A stretch of DNA of 64,000 nt from Chaunax sp. Z400 (lineage: Eukaryota > Chordata > Actinopteri > Lophiiformes > Chaunacidae): contig CM075192.1 of NCBI GenBank assembly GCA_037577475.1, positions 15,571,408 to 15,635,407 of the forward strand, written 5' to 3'. The position numbers and the translations under genes were made by a program. Below the pieces are notes generated by a model, which had not been told where the DNA came from, searched no databases, and saw nothing but the letters and a program-made list of their open reading frames with translations. This document shows, in pieces, positions 11,001 through 23,870 of the stretch. Each line of letters starts with the position of its first letter. Position 1 is the stretch's first letter.

Positions 11001-14000
11001 TGGTCCCACTCTTCTTTGCAGAACTGCTTTAGTGAAGCCACATTGGAGGGGTTGTGAGCTTGAATTGCTCTTTTCAGGTCCTGCCACAGCACCTCAATTT
11101 GGACTTTGACTTGGCCTCTCTAAAACTTTCATTTTATTCCCTTTGAGCCATTCAGATGTGGATCTACTCTTAGGCTTGGGATCACTGTCTTGTTGAATGA
11201 CCCAACTGTGCTTATGCTTCAACAAACAGAATGATGACCTGACATACTCCTTCAGAATTTTCTGGCACAGAGCAGAATTCATGCTTTCTTAAATTATGGC
11301 AAGTCATCCTTGCCTTGAAGTAGCAAAGCATCCCTACACATAACATTACCACCTCCATGCTTGTCCGTCGATAAAGTGCTCTTTTTTTGCGGACGGCTAT
11401 GTTTCTTTGATGCCAGATGTAACGGAACCTCTGTCTTCCAAACAGTTCAACTTTCGACTCATCAGTCCGCAGAATATGTATTGTATTGTGGCAAAATTCA
11501 AATGAAAGAAATAGAAATCAATTTCAATCCTTCCCAGCATGACCTTCCTCCTCATCTTCATCGCCTCTGGAATTTCTTTTGATTTTGGCATAGTATGCTA
11601 CTGGTTAGACCTACTAGCCAACTTCATGCTTCTGAAAATGGTCTATTTCCGTGATGATTTGATTAAACAGGGCTGATAGTAATTCGGCCAGCTCAGTTTG
11701 CTTTTAAATTTTGTTTGAAGATCCAACCCAATTTAGTCATCTAAAGATATGGTAGAAAATTACACCTTCCCCTTCCTATAGATTCCTCAGCTAATCAAAT
11801 TAATTATATGGTCTGTACATATGTGAGGCTGTGTATTACAAAATGTGACCAGTTTCTGGCCTAATTGCACATTTCAACTTCTCTTTTTATAGATTATGGA
11901 ATAAATTACCAAAGACTGAGGATATACCCAACATAGCGATTGACAATGCAGTGCTCTCTCCAAATGTGACATTTGTCAGATGGAAGGTTCATAAGGACTG
12001 GGTGACACAGGTGACATTTCACCTCTTTGTTTCAGACATGGATCTGTTACAGAGAAATATATTGAAGTTTTTTTCAATATATATACAATATTTATCTGCA
12101 TATAATATAATAATAGAATAGAATAGATATACTTGCATTATACAAAGTAAACAGATAAGACTGAAAAAAAAACTCAGTAATCAACTCTCCTCTGTATATT
12201 TAGGCAAAATACTTTCCGAGTTTTCAGGCTGTTGTCTCCTCATCAAATGAGGACTCTTCATCTATTGTCATAGGTAATTTCTGTTTAGCATGTTTCTTTT
12301 GCTTTTTAAAATTTTCCTGAACTTAAACTGCATACTCTCTGTTCTTAAACATGCATATTCTCCTGGACTTTTCTGTGATTTAAAAGCTGACTTAGAAAAA
12401 AAAATGACATATGCTGAAGATGGTTAAAAAAACAATAAGCGCTTTCACTCTACAATGCACATTAAACACAGTGTGAAATATTAAGCAGCTGGGTGAGAAA
12501 ACTGTGGAGGATAACTCTATGATTCATAAAGCATTATCTGAATCATAGTAATTTGTATAGTAATAGTAATAGTAATATATACTAACAATAATAATAAATA
12601 AATAGATATTAATAATAAATATATAATGTGTGTGTGTGCGTGCGTGTGTGTGTAATCACTCATTTATCAAGACTTACCTAAAATTGATAATAATGAGTTT
12701 TTTGATAATAGTTTTTTTCCTTCCTCAGGCTGTGTACTGCCTTTAACAGATGCTGAGCAGCAGTTGAGTGAGATTAGGGAGGCCTGCTATGAAGGTAAGA
12801 CCAAGAAGGTCCAACTGAGCTGGACACCACAGCTCCGGGATTCATGTGACCAGACGGTTTTCACCATCCACAAAGGTGTCAAGACTTTTGACCTTTGTCA
12901 AAAGCACAGCTTGCTGGTCACTGGAGGCATGGACCGACTCATACGCATGTGGAACCCACATTTTTCTGGGTGAGGAGCCAGAGTTCAGTGAGCATTCTTT
13001 GTGATTATTAACATTGCCTTAAAAAGCCACATCCTTTGGTTCTGCTTTTCATTTTAGGCAACCAACTGGTGTCTTGAAAGGCCACTGTGCTCCCATCATC
13101 TACCTCTGCATCTCACCGGAGGACAGTCACATCTTCTCGGTCTCCACAGACAGCACTGTGAAAGTGATTCAAGACTATTTTAATGATTCATGTTTAAGTC
13201 TCTAAAGTATGGCACAGTCATTCTGCACAAGTGCTTTTTAATTTGAATATTTATGTCACATATTATTGCAAATGTATGCTATGCATGATTTAATATAATC
13301 TCTCTCAGTCATTACTTATGACCCACTGGAAGTGTGTAGCAGTGCACAGCTGCAGAGACCCTGCATCTGCCTATATTTTCTAACCTTGTCATTATTTTTG
13401 ATGAATTTGGGCATCAGTGATTCTGGACAACGATGATTGATTGTTGAGTCACATTTCCATGTCGGCAAATAGCAACACTTTGACGTTATGGCTCACCGAA
13501 AAGTGTCGGGAATGAAACTCAACAATCATCTGCCTCTCTCCAGAATCATTTACAGTATTGACTGGTGTATTTACAAACAGCTACTGACAAATCTTTCTTA
13601 GTATGCCTATAAAAGAATGTTTCAAAAGCAGGAATTCTGCTCGTAATAGAGTATTTTAGAGTGGTATTGCTTTTCCTTAAATAAAGTATATTAATACTTC
13701 TATTGCTGTTCAACTGTTTCGATTTCAGATCTGGGATATTCAAGATCAGTGCTGCCTGTTTACAGTGGAGCCCAAAGCAAGTGGGGTTCATGGTGACATA
13801 TCCACATGCTTGTATTCCTCTGCTATGAAATCCTTTTACATCGCATCAGACTGTATGGCTGTGCTCTTCCTGAAGATAAGGTTGGCTGTCACGCCTTTGT
13901 GCTTGATAGAATACAATATACTCTGAATATTTGGAAAATATTCCTCTACTTAAGTAATTTAGGGATGATTGTCTTAAGAGGTTCAAATAAAAAAGACAGC

Positions 14001-15170
14001 TTGAAGATTTCCATTTTTTTTTTGGGTTAAAAATCCCACTTTCACCCAAAACTTACAAATGTCTTCCGCTGTTATTCATTTTGTTATCTTTTTCCTCTGT
14101 GAGGACAAGGCTTCACAGCCGTATGACTGTTTCTCATAATGAGCCTGTAACGTGCTGCGGCTTCAGTGAGCAGTTTCGACAAGTTGTCAGCTGCACTGAG
14201 GGATCTGTGAGTGAATTTGTACTTAACAGCATGACGGACACAGATGAGCAATTTTGAATTTCCACTGAAATACGAATCCAGTCTGTCTTAGAACAGGAAT
14301 ATGATATTTAGCAGACATATATCAGCTCAGATGTTTAATCAACTCAAAGTGTTGCTGATTTCAGGTGGTAAAAGTCTGGGATTTTGACACTGGGTGTCAG
14401 ATTTTTGAGTTCGGTGGCTCACATGACCTGTCTGTCATCACCTGCATGACTTTTGACCTGAAAGGGAGGAGGTACAGTGCCTGAAGCACCTTGAGAAGTG
14501 TTGCACTTTTCATAAAATATATTTAGCCATGGATTAATCACACTGCAGTATGTTCTGGTGTTTGCAGGCTAATCACAGGTGGAGGAGATGGTTATGTAAA
14601 GATCTGGAACTTCAACAATGGTCAGTGCCTAAAGACTTTAAAGAAGGGTATGTATTGTAAATCTCAATATCACCATCAAAACAAAAAGCTTGAAATGATG
14701 TATTATAAAACCAACCACAAGAATAAATGCTGCAACTGTATGTCTCTGCAAATCTGGGATTTTAGATGTTAAAACTTGTCTTCACATGTCAACTTTCAAT
14801 TTTATGTTGTGCCAATGCCATGCTAAAGATTTGGTCACATTTAGACACAAAAACACTTGATTAGGGTGAGGAAAAGATAATGCTTTCCCTTAAAATGACT
14901 CGGCTTCTATTATATTCATATTATACTTGAACTCAGATGTAAAATCATGTCCAACGTTGTGCTTACATTCAATTCATAAAAGATGTCCAGCATAATAAAA
15001 CCTTACTAAAGTATGTTCTACTTATTCCATTTCTAACTCATGCACCTGTCATATCAACTTGAATTGACAACACATCCGCTGTGATTTCCTCTTATATAAT
15101 GGCTGCGCAAATGAGTTTAATCAGGAATGGCATTACAAAAAAAGAAGAAATAAAACTTTTTGGAAGACAA

Positions 15171-15202
<32 letters not shown>

Positions 15203-18200
15203 CAGAGAAGATTGAAGCCACTCAACATATATTCAGTGGACTTAATAGTGAGTTGACAAACATGCAGCTTGGGACTGTGTGCCGCTGCAGTGAAATACAT
15301 GAGGCGAAAAGACACAACTGTGGCTGGTATTAAAAAACGGTTGGGCAATTACATACCTTTAACTGATAATTCCTATCACATTGTTAATAAAGCGTATGCA
15401 AAGTTAAAAACAGGCTTGGACACATTTGCATCCAAAACTGCAATACCCGACATCACTTACATCATCTCTAGATTGCTGAGAGTATACATACATATACAAC
15501 TCATACACATGTAATCTGAATGTGATATGACAGGTATTGTAGAAACGTTGATGCAATACATATGAAGTGTACAAAATTAAAATATCTGTGGTTTGCAGAA
15601 ACGTACAATGCTAGCATTTTATTCTGCCAACCGGGCTGATATTTTCCAGTAATTGTAAAAAATCACTTTGAATGTTGCTGTAGATGGTGAATGTCACGAG
15701 GTGTGCGACTGCATCTTTCTAAAAGTTCACAGAAATTTGTGAGTAATGATGCAATATTTGACAAGTGTCCTTGGCTTAGTATAAAATTCAATACACATTG
15801 AGTTTGTGCAATTTATGTTTCAAGCTATGTGATGTCTGTCGGCCGGGACCGGAAGATTGACATTTACTCAGTGAGTACAAACAAAATGATATAAGTTCTA
15901 GGTATTATTTGTCAGTTTGCAGTCAGAAATCCCTCCAATTTTTTTTCCTGCAATTTCTCTATCCCTCTATTGTTTTGCATTTCATTGCATTTCATTACAT
16001 TGTTATCAGTAGCTAAACTCCATTATGAAACAGCAAAAAATAAGACTTATTAAACAAACAGTTCATACTATATAGCCAGGGGCGGATCTAGGATTTTTTC
16101 TAACTCAGGGGCCACAAAGGGGTCACAATTTACACAGAGGGGCCAAGTATATGTCCAAGAGCCATGCATATTTCATTATTCAGAAAGATCTATATACATT
16201 TAATTCCTTATTTGCGATTCCTTGTTTGCAAATTGTGCCTTGTTCAAGCCCATTGAGTATGTCAAAAAAGCTTAGGAAATAGCTTAGGTGCAGAAAACAA
16301 TACATAAGACACTTTTTTTTTCAAATATGTAATGCATGAACTTAAAACACGTAATGTATATTATTACAGCATATGGAACACTTTAGAACAGAGAAACTGA
16401 CAGTTAGCGTAGTCATTGAAGTTAGGCCATCTTTGAATGTTGTATTTATAAACACAAACAAATACTACTTTTGACTTTAAGCAAAATCCAGACACAATGT
16501 ACATTGTGAAAGAGAAGTGGGGCCACATGATTTTTTTTTTTTTTTAGGCTTCTGACTTTAAAGTCTTCCGTGACATCGGAATTACCAATTCTCACTTATA
16601 AATAAGATTCTAATTGGCATCCAAGTTACATCAAAAGTCATAAACATGGAAATCCTTCCCATTGTAAGCTTCCCTCCCACATGAAGTAAATGCAGCATCA
16701 ATAGTTACAAGTGTTTGAGGCTCCACCAAAAAACAGAGACAAGTGACAGGACAGGCGCACTTCAGGGGCAAGTTTGATTTCAACTGGGGCCAGTGCCCCT
16801 CTGGCTCCACCCCTGGATCCACTCATGCATATACAGTATCCATTCATTGAAAAGGAAATGTGCAATTCTTTAGCTGCATGGTGAATGATATTTGTACTTG
16901 TCGTTATCTGGTTAATAAGAATTTTAGTAGGATGCATACCAGCTACTATTTTTATGATCCAAACACAACAAAATAGATATCACATTGATATTGGTGTAAA
17001 ATGTCTCTTGTTTACTGACTGTGTTTTTGTATATTGTCAGGACATACCTGAGGACCTTCATCACGTCCAGAGACCGCAGCCTTCATGGCAGGATGATCTG
17101 GTGATTAATGAATTGAAAACTGTCTTGACAGTAACTCTGAGAAAATAAGTTCACTTGGGGCAAAATAATTAGTTCATTTATGTCCACATCAATACAAACA
17201 TTGGATAAATTCAATCATTAAAATGACAAAAGAACAAATTTGATAAATTTGTTGTTATAGTAAATTAATGCCTTATCAGAAACACATGAGGCAAGCACAC
17301 AATGTGCTTTAGCTCTGTAATTATCCAATTACCATCCTACGTATCTATTCATAATCATCATGGAAAGTTTGTTGCTTCAGTGTATTTTTAATCACACAAA
17401 AAAATATAAAATTTAGCATTTTGCAGTTGTGGAAAGTTTTTTTCTTTTTTTTTTCTAGTTTAAAATCCATTTACCATTTGATAACCATAAAAATCACCAA
17501 CTGCAATAATGAATGCAGCCTCATGCTCAGCCTCATGCAATGAATCACAGCTCCTTTATGTGATCTTGTCTGTATAAAGTGGTCAGTTTACATCTGACAA
17601 CAGGGCACAGCTCTCTCTCTCTCCACATGAGCTGAAAACTGGATTGTCACTAATCCTGTATGATCCATTGGAGGACGTGACGCTGAGTCCTCCTCCATCT
17701 CTTTCATCCTGGCTGGTGGTTATTCTCACACCCAAAGACGCTCATTAAAAGAGCAGAAATAGTGCACCTCAGTTGCCAGTACCAAAACTGACCCCTATGA
17801 TTATCTACAAAGGCCTCCCTGAAATTCTTTTTCTCTAATGACCTTCAGGAAGAATATCAATTGGTGATTATGTTGGTCTCCCTCCCTTATCCCCTGAGCT
17901 TTGTGTTCACTGTAAATTGTTTCGATTCCTCCAGATGGTCCGCATTGTGTTGCATCTTATCTTATCTTATATCTTTGAATACAAATCACAGTAACTTCAA
18001 CAATCACTGTCAAAACTACCATCTGCTTTTCCTGATTTATGTAGCCTCTTGTTGGCGGGATCGCTCTGAGCAAAGAAATTCCCGTTGAGTTCAGTGAGAA
18101 ACAAGCACATAAAGCTCAAGATGAATCGCTGTTAAGTACAATGGTAGCAGTAGTCTTTGGCTTGTCTGCTCGGGGCTTTAACATCAAGTGAGTCAGTAAT

Positions 18201-21200
18201 GAAAAATGTGTGTCAGAACACTGTAAGCAAAATCAAGGCTTCACTGAAAGCTCTTTGACAGTCATGGCTTGAAACAACCATAATTCTGCTCCACTACAGG
18301 TTTGATGAGACTTCTTAAGTCTTCAGGAAGACATTTCATGAAGCTTTTTGGTTAACAGAATGGTCACCTCTATGATGTTCACTTATTCTGTGAGGTGTTC
18401 AAATTCAATTGATAAGGTTAAGCAAAGACCCTTTATTGACGAGGATTAAATGAGCAGATTAATGCCATTCTCATGACTGTAGTATGTCTGCTAGGCTTAA
18501 CAGACAAACATGAAATTGGTAGCCTACTGATATTCGCATATAACTCTCACCAAGAAAGCTAAAAAGCTTTTCTTCCTTTAAGCTTGTAAAAGACCAGTAC
18601 CACGAGTATCATACTGGGTTTTATCTTTTAGAAAATACCATTTGGTTTTAAAAGTAAAGATGATCTAATATGATGACTCACACGCTGTCTTTTCTCAGCA
18701 AAGCGGACATAAGGAGGACATCCTCTGTGTGGCACAGTGTCCCCCATCTCTTCTAGCCACCAGCAGCTATGATGGAGAGATTATAGTGTGGAACGTGGTT
18801 TCTGGACATATACAGTGTCGGTTTGTCAGCCCTCTTCTAACTGAACAACAACAACATGTTAAAGGTGATTTTGGAGCTTGCAAATGAATGATGACTGTAT
18901 CCAATATAAGTATTCAATAAAAGCCATGCAAAGAGAGCATTGCATTTGTTATATGATTTTTTTTTGTGGTACACAGGACTTGATACGAGCGTTCCAAGCA
19001 TCATTTTCCTAAAGAACTGCAAGTTACAGCAGTTTTCCTTGGGTACAGCTCTCGTCTCGTCTGGAGCAATGGGTCAGTGTTATGAGCACACTAATTACAC
19101 TGTATGATTGCACTTTACAGCTTTCCACAATGTCTGTCGATGCACATTTAATTATGTATTTTCCCTTTTAAAGGTTGTGTCAATCTGTGGAGTGTGTTAA
19201 GTGGAGGACAATTTGTGGGCAGCCTCGAAGCTGTAAGATATTTAACTGGATAACATTTCTTTGTTTTACTTCAGGATAAAGATATAGGACTAAGATTTTA
19301 CTTTTCTTTCTCATGCCAACAGTAAGATCGTTTGTGTTGTACTGTTTCTTTCCTTGGTTCTATTTTTTTTTAACATAGCAGGTACCTTCCCTGCATCTAC
19401 AGTACATAATGCAAAACAGGGACCTTTAATATTGGGAGGTGTGTGAACATAAAGTATGCACATATGAAATCCTCCCAGAGAAAGCATAAATCATCTTTTT
19501 ATGCTGTAAGACTTATTTTGTTACTGAACAACAATGGCTCTTAACAATTCTTAGGTGCTCTATTTTGATGTACTTTACTTTCTTCAGTATTTGTTGTCTA
19601 CAGTTTGTTGCATGGCACATTTTGTGTTTTATTATGTCAGATTGTTTGGAGGAAACTATTATCTAAGGGAATGCATTAAATAGGTTTGTGCGGAGGGTAA
19701 TATTCACTCACCACAGATGAGATAACTGGTGTTAGTGTTTGATTCTACCTCTTTTATTGTAGTAGTTTGAATGGAAGAGAGTCAATGCCAAAAAGGGAGC
19801 ATGAACGTCAGCGCTATGACGTAAAAGACCATTTTCTCAAACATTTTTCCTCCCATTCTGCAGTCTAGATTCCAACAAAAGATTACCAAACTGGCTAAAA
19901 CAGAAAAGACAACGTTGCTGTACGCTGCTGACCAAATTGGCTACATCTATGTTTACAACATGGAGAAGTTTGACCCTCAGCAAAAATCCCCTGGAGGTTA
20001 GCTTCATTTTTTTTTTCTCACTATTAAACTTAGAGTGGGAAAAATGAAGAGGTGCTGTCAATCAGAACATGTGAAATGCATTTTGTGACAGTTGTCTTGT
20101 TTAATTTTTCACATTGATTCAGCTGAAAACTTCTGGCGTGCCCACACCAGCAGAATAACTGGGTATGTAAAATATGCAACACCCATGGTCCGTCACAGAC
20201 TCATCATGTCCTAAGTTTAATATTAATGGGCAACTGCAGTCAAACAGGATTAGGTTGTGTCCATCTTTCAGCTACAGTACTTTACTCACCGTATATAGTT
20301 ACATCAGTAGAACCATTCATCTTCCGTCTGGGGTGTTGGTGGCATTATAGGAGCAGCATATGTGTGGGGGAAGGTCTAAAACAGAAAATCAGTATAGGTG
20401 AGATGCTGCCCAAGGAGGCAGCTGCCATCAGATGCACCAACAGGAGGATGATTTAGAGTGTATTGCCAGAAATGCCTCCTCCTATTTCATCTCACGTCTC
20501 CTCATTCTGGTCCAGCCTGCAGATTGTTGACAATGATCAAGTCGTGCTTACCTCATCCACTGACTACACTGTGCGCCTTTGGAGTGCATATGGAGAATTC
20601 ATAGGTAGGTGTCATTTGTCATCTGTCAATCTCCTCTATTGATGCACATGCAAATAGCATTAATCTTCAGCGTGGTGCAATGATTAAGGTGAGAATGCTG
20701 TTATTTATGGGTATGTTCATTTCAGTGATAGAACACGTGGCTGGATTAACCAACCAGGGGACTCTGGGGTAAAAACGATCCCTTATGTTCCTGTGCCTCC
20801 TCTCACTCTCCATGCATTGTGTATGTGCCCTGTCTCCTCAAGTCAAGTATAGTGCACAAAGCAAACTACAAAGCAGCTTAATTATATTTTGCATAGAGAG
20901 CCAGTAAACAGCCATTACTCCTACGCTGCAACACTACCTACAGGTACAGTGTGTCAATCACATTTTGTTAATAGCACAAATTCATTTTTTAATATGCACC
21001 AAGAAAGTACATCATCAAAAGATTTTAAAACTAGATTTTAGAGCCAGGACAGGTAGTGATGCAGGACCTGCTTAAAATATTTAAATAATTATCACAAAGA
21101 CAGAGGCCAGAGGCCACATAAGGAATTGTCATATAAGGACGTTTCACTGAGCTCATCGAAGAAATAGTGGATAGTGATTTACCCTTGGTCAGAATCTGTT

Positions 21201-22279
21201 TAGCCCTTCCTTCCTGTTTTCACTCTTTGTGCTAAGTTAAGCAGACTGGCTGCTGGCTATAGCTTCATATTTAACACACAGATAGAATGTTGCTTCTCAT
21301 CTAACTCTTGTATTTCCTAAGATATTGAGCTACTCCTTCAGACAGCTGTCATCTTTGCTGGTTAGTAGTCCAGTCTTGATGTACATCCACTGCATTTCTC
21401 ACTGACTGTTACATCAGTGTTTTTTTTTTTGTTTTTTTTTGCCCACTGACAGAAATAAAGGTGACACTCACATCTATCTTGATATTTTTGCGGAAAACCT
21501 TCTTGACAAATAATTCAACAGGAAGGAATGCATTAAAACGCTCAAGTATGTAAAAGCAATCATTTGACACTTGTTTTTCAACCTGTCTCATACCACTCTG
21601 CCAGTAGTGATTACATTTCTCTGGGTCTCTTGGAGGTGTGGCACACAGTAGGGAATTGCTGCAGAGAAATCATTTCAAATGGATTCCGATATTGTGACAT
21701 TTTGAGAAACCCCATTTTTCACTGTGTCATATTCTTTCAGCACCATGTCGTGTAATTCGGCAAAGCATTAAAAGGGGAAATTTGGTTCTCATCCGCAGGG
21801 ACCTTTGGGCAGTCTGAGAGCTGGAGCGTCCACATCCCCTCTTCCTGGAAGCATCCCGCTGTGCCCTACGACGTTCTGATAGATCCTTTGAGTCTGCCAG
21901 ATGTAAAACTACGTCTATCTGATGCCATCAGTCCTGACAAGACTGAGGCTGAGAGAGGGCAACCAAAGGTGAGCTGCTTTACCTCACATATTATTATCTG
22001 AGCTGTATAAGATTTTTCTCTCTGGCTGTGCCCCATCAGAATGTTGAACTGAATTGAACTATACCTGTTCTTTTTTTGGCATAATTGCAGTCAGAGATGC
22101 ACAGTAAGTCAAGACTTCCAACATCCAACAGTGACAAAGACAGCGAGGAAGAGTCGGTGAGCACTGAACATATCCAATGGAAGTCAAACTCCAGACTCAG
22201 CTTTAAAAAGTGACAGGCATGCATTAAATTTAGAGTGAATGTGTTGTTGTTTTTTTCTTCCTCTCAGGATCTGTCATGA
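5046..22279 (+). CDS. wdr95: EF-hand and WD40-repeat protein, WDR95-like, complete coding region
   Basis: Thirty-one exons join in frame to about 1,006 residues: 5046-5113, 5590-5842, 6846-6869, 6999-7052, 7140-7223, 7353-7418, 8660-8890, 9615-9700, 9818-9910, 9997-10042, 10148-10194, 11893-12010, 12204-12273, 12729-12969, 13058-13163, 13729-13880, 14104-14206, 14365-14471, 14568-14647, 15684-15738, 15825-15870, 17041-17100, 18699-18864, 18977-19072, 19174-19232, 19864-19996, 20123-20162, 20516-20604, 21799-21968, 22091-22156, 22268-22279. Residues 1-107 are basic and look disordered. Residues about 116-200 form an EF-hand region whose second loop (D174, G179, I181) has D instead of E at position 12 and Q at position 5, so calcium binding may be weak. 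From about 215 to 940 lie some 12-14 WD40 blades (for example DRLIRMWNP, STVKIWD, SVVKVWDFDTG, GYVKIWNFNNG, YTVRLWSAYG), enough for two propellers. The tail is acidic and serine-rich (DKDSEEESDLS). Synteny points to WDR95, a pseudogene in human; WDR49, WDR64 and EFCAB8 are the related alternatives. Donors at exons 15, 22 and 23 (GTGATT), 16 (GTTGGC) and 26 (GTTAGC) are weak. Its role is probably ciliary or in sperm, by inference. Confidence 0.88.
6628..6640 (+). promoter_or_regulatory. Imperfect X-box-like motif in wdr95 intron 2
   Basis: GTTGCTAGGAAAC is an inverted-repeat-like word with one mismatch to the RFX consensus in each half-site. It lies in the intron before the small third exon. 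This is weak evidence on its own. Confidence 0.2.
7770..8300 (+). repeat. Tandem degenerate repeat with about 136-bp period in wdr95 intron 6
   Basis: Two clear units run in the same direction. Each has an 'actcaaggatg / acgcaaggagt' block, a 'tctga/ctaat-TTAGATTATA' block and a TCAAAGGTCA block. The last recurs at 7877-7888 and 8013-8024, 136 bases apart. A third, more decayed unit follows to about 8,300. I recognise the wording as an abundant teleost interspersed repeat. The insertion is intronic and does not disturb the flanking exons at 7418 and 8660. Confidence 0.6.
10860..11600 (-). mobile_element. Degenerate Tc1/mariner transposon in wdr95 intron 11
   Basis: Read on the minus strand, the DNA shows Tc1 transposase blocks in order. 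TDESKVELFGRQRFRYIW holds the first catalytic aspartate (near 11,455). QQDSDPK with EWLKGNK holds the second (near 11,190). IEVLWQDLKRAIQ holds the glutamate (near 11,085), followed by the C-terminal CKEEWD and YRKYL blocks. Frames shift repeatedly, there are internal stops, and about ten bases are missing between QSPN and IEVLW, so it cannot make an active enzyme. The N-terminal DNA-binding half is not recognisable. It is antisense to wdr95. Confidence 0.85.
12540..12655. repeat. AT/AAT-rich tract with TG microsatellite
   Basis: Short AATAAT and AATAGT runs lead into an interrupted (TG)n tract at about 12,627-12,653. It lies inside wdr95 intron 13, before exon 14 at 12,729. Confidence 0.7.
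15171..15202. repeat. (GAT)n trinucleotide microsatellite
   Basis: About ten uninterrupted GAT units lie inside wdr95 intron 19. It makes the poly-histidine stretch in the reverse reading frame, which is not a gene. Confidence 0.95.
16078..16816. mobile_element. Non-autonomous DNA transposon with CCAGGGG termini in wdr95 intron 21
   Basis: The left end reads CCAGGGGCGGATCTAGG. The right end, read backwards, begins CCAGGGGTGGAGCCAGAGG. These are imperfect terminal inverted repeats about 740 bases apart. Both ends also carry GGGGCCA words facing inward. I recognise this end type from fish hAT-like elements. No transposase remains, and I could not see a clean 8-base target duplication, so the superfamily is uncertain. 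Confidence 0.5.
21190..21345 (+). repeat. Teleost interspersed repeat fragment in wdr95 intron 28
   Basis: The words CTAAGTTAAGCAGACTGGCT, GCTGGCTATAGCTTCATATTT and TTCTCATCTAACTC follow in the order of a repeat that is very common in perciform and cichlid genomes. I know it from memory, not from a search. No coding sequence is seen. Confidence 0.5.
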
Positions 22280-22429
22280 AAACTCCAGGCATACTAACAA
22301 GCTAATCGCGTCTCTGAGCTCTGAAAGATTTAGATACTGTGGAGCCACCAAACAGCAGTGGAAGACCTGACCTCTCCCCTGGTGGTATTGATTCTTTCAC
22401 AAGCAGAACTGAAGAACTGGAGTCAACTG

Positions 22430-22435
22430 AATAAA
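22430..22435 (+). terminator. wdr95 polyadenylation signal AATAAA
   Basis: A canonical AATAAA lies about 150 bases after the wdr95 stop codon. It is the first one downstream of the final exon. Confidence 0.65.
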
Positions 22436-23164
22436 TTGAATTGCTATCGATCACAGTTCAGAAACTGGGTCATTGTTACACCCAATGTTATGAAGACAGA
22501 GCAAGGAAAAATACAATGAAATTTAACTGAGAAGTAAGGCTAGATGTCATCACCCAGCTGGATTTTTTTTCCAGCAACATACCATGTTAGCCAAACAGTG
22601 GATGTAAGAGTAAAAACAGAAAAAGTGATTATAACTGATTTTATTAATCCAAATAAGACGACTAGTGCTCCCTGGAATGTTTTGCAGGATCTATAGCTGC
22701 TTGTGTTCACAAGGAAGCTGAGTAAGCTGCTTCCCAGAGTACTCTTCCACAAACTCCCTCTTATTTGATCTATGAAACACGCACAAGAAACACACAAGTC
22801 AAAAGGAGTTGGGAACTAGGCTACAGCAGCATTGATGACTTTGGCATTTTTAAGCCCCTGCCAAAGGGTGCATAGGCTACAGGGTTATCCTTGTCTGTAC
22901 TTAAGTAAGAATGTAATGGGGTATGGTCTATCCACATATTCTTCTCTTCAAAAACCACTGGATAGAGTTTAATGAAATTTCAAGCATATGATGTAGGGGT
23001 CCAAAAATATATATATATGTTATAATTGGTTTCTTCAATTTGCCTACATTTTTTGGCATATTTTAATTTAGTTGATTTTCATGTCAGCTTGCTCACACTC
23101 AATTTTCTAGTTCACCTCAGGCTTTGAGGAAGAGCATATTTGGTTCAGAATGATTTTCTAACAG

Positions 23165-23870
23165 TGGCAGAATTAAGTACTTTTACTCCAGCAGCATTGT
23201 ACAGTAGGCCTACTTAAGTAAATTTTGAAATAGCTGCACCCAACATGAGGATATTCTTCTATGCTAGTCTGGATTAAGCCAGTGGTTCTCTAACTAGGAG
23301 GCGGACCCTCCTGGGAATGCAGATAGTTCCACTCCGTATTTTCCCCAAATTTTAAAATTATTTGATTTGTAAAGGAGAAATACGCAAACAGGAAAGTTGT
23401 TGATGCTATCATGCTAATCTTTACTGAAATAAAATCAGCTTCGATTCTTTCTTATTAGTTTCTTCTTCTTTCATTGTTACTCACTGATAAAAATTGTGAG
23501 GTGGGGGAATGTGAACTGTTTTTGGCATCTGAAGGGGGGGGGGGCGTGCCAGAAAAAGTGTGAGATTTAACTATCCAGCAGTAATTAAAAGTAGCTTTGA
23601 TGAGTGTGAACATAACTAACTGCAACATGCTGACACATTATGCATCACTAATTCTAATGTGACAATATACATCATTCTGGAATGGCTCATTCTGCTAATG
23701 GATATTTGTACTTTTGGTGTTTTACGTATATGCTGATGCTAATACTTCTGTATTTTCATTTGATTTTTAAATGATGGACTTTAACTAAAATATTAACAGA
23801 GTATTATTCCCCTGAGGTAATGCCAAATATTTGAGTTTCTTCCACTACTGCTCTGAAAATAACATGCTGA
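23165..23870 (-). repeat. Interspersed 'AGTACTTTTACTT' repeat copy, reverse orientation, interrupted
   Basis: Both flanks carry blocks of one fish repeat family read on the minus strand. The left has TTAAGTACTTTTACTCC. The right has TCATTCTGGAATGGCTCATT, ATGCTGATGCTAATACTT and a terminal TCTTCCACTACTG. Between them, from 23,280, lies unrelated sequence starting CAGTGGTTCTC. A second copy in the opposite orientation is at 33,915-34,495. Confidence 0.55.
23280..23560 (+). mobile_element. CAGTGGTTCTC-type (hAT-like) insertion inside the repeat
   Basis: The left end CAGTGGTTCTC is the usual hAT-like MITE start in fish, followed by an 'aactaggaggcggaccctcc' block typical of the family. A run of 11 G lies at 23,534-23,544. 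The right terminus is not clean, so the end coordinate is approximate. Confidence 0.4.

Noticed and set aside
11361..11582. Plus-strand frame across the Tc1 relic
   Set aside because: It is the antisense shadow of the transposase remnant.
15133..15348. Minus-strand frame with a poly-histidine run
   Set aside because: The histidines come from the GAT microsatellite.
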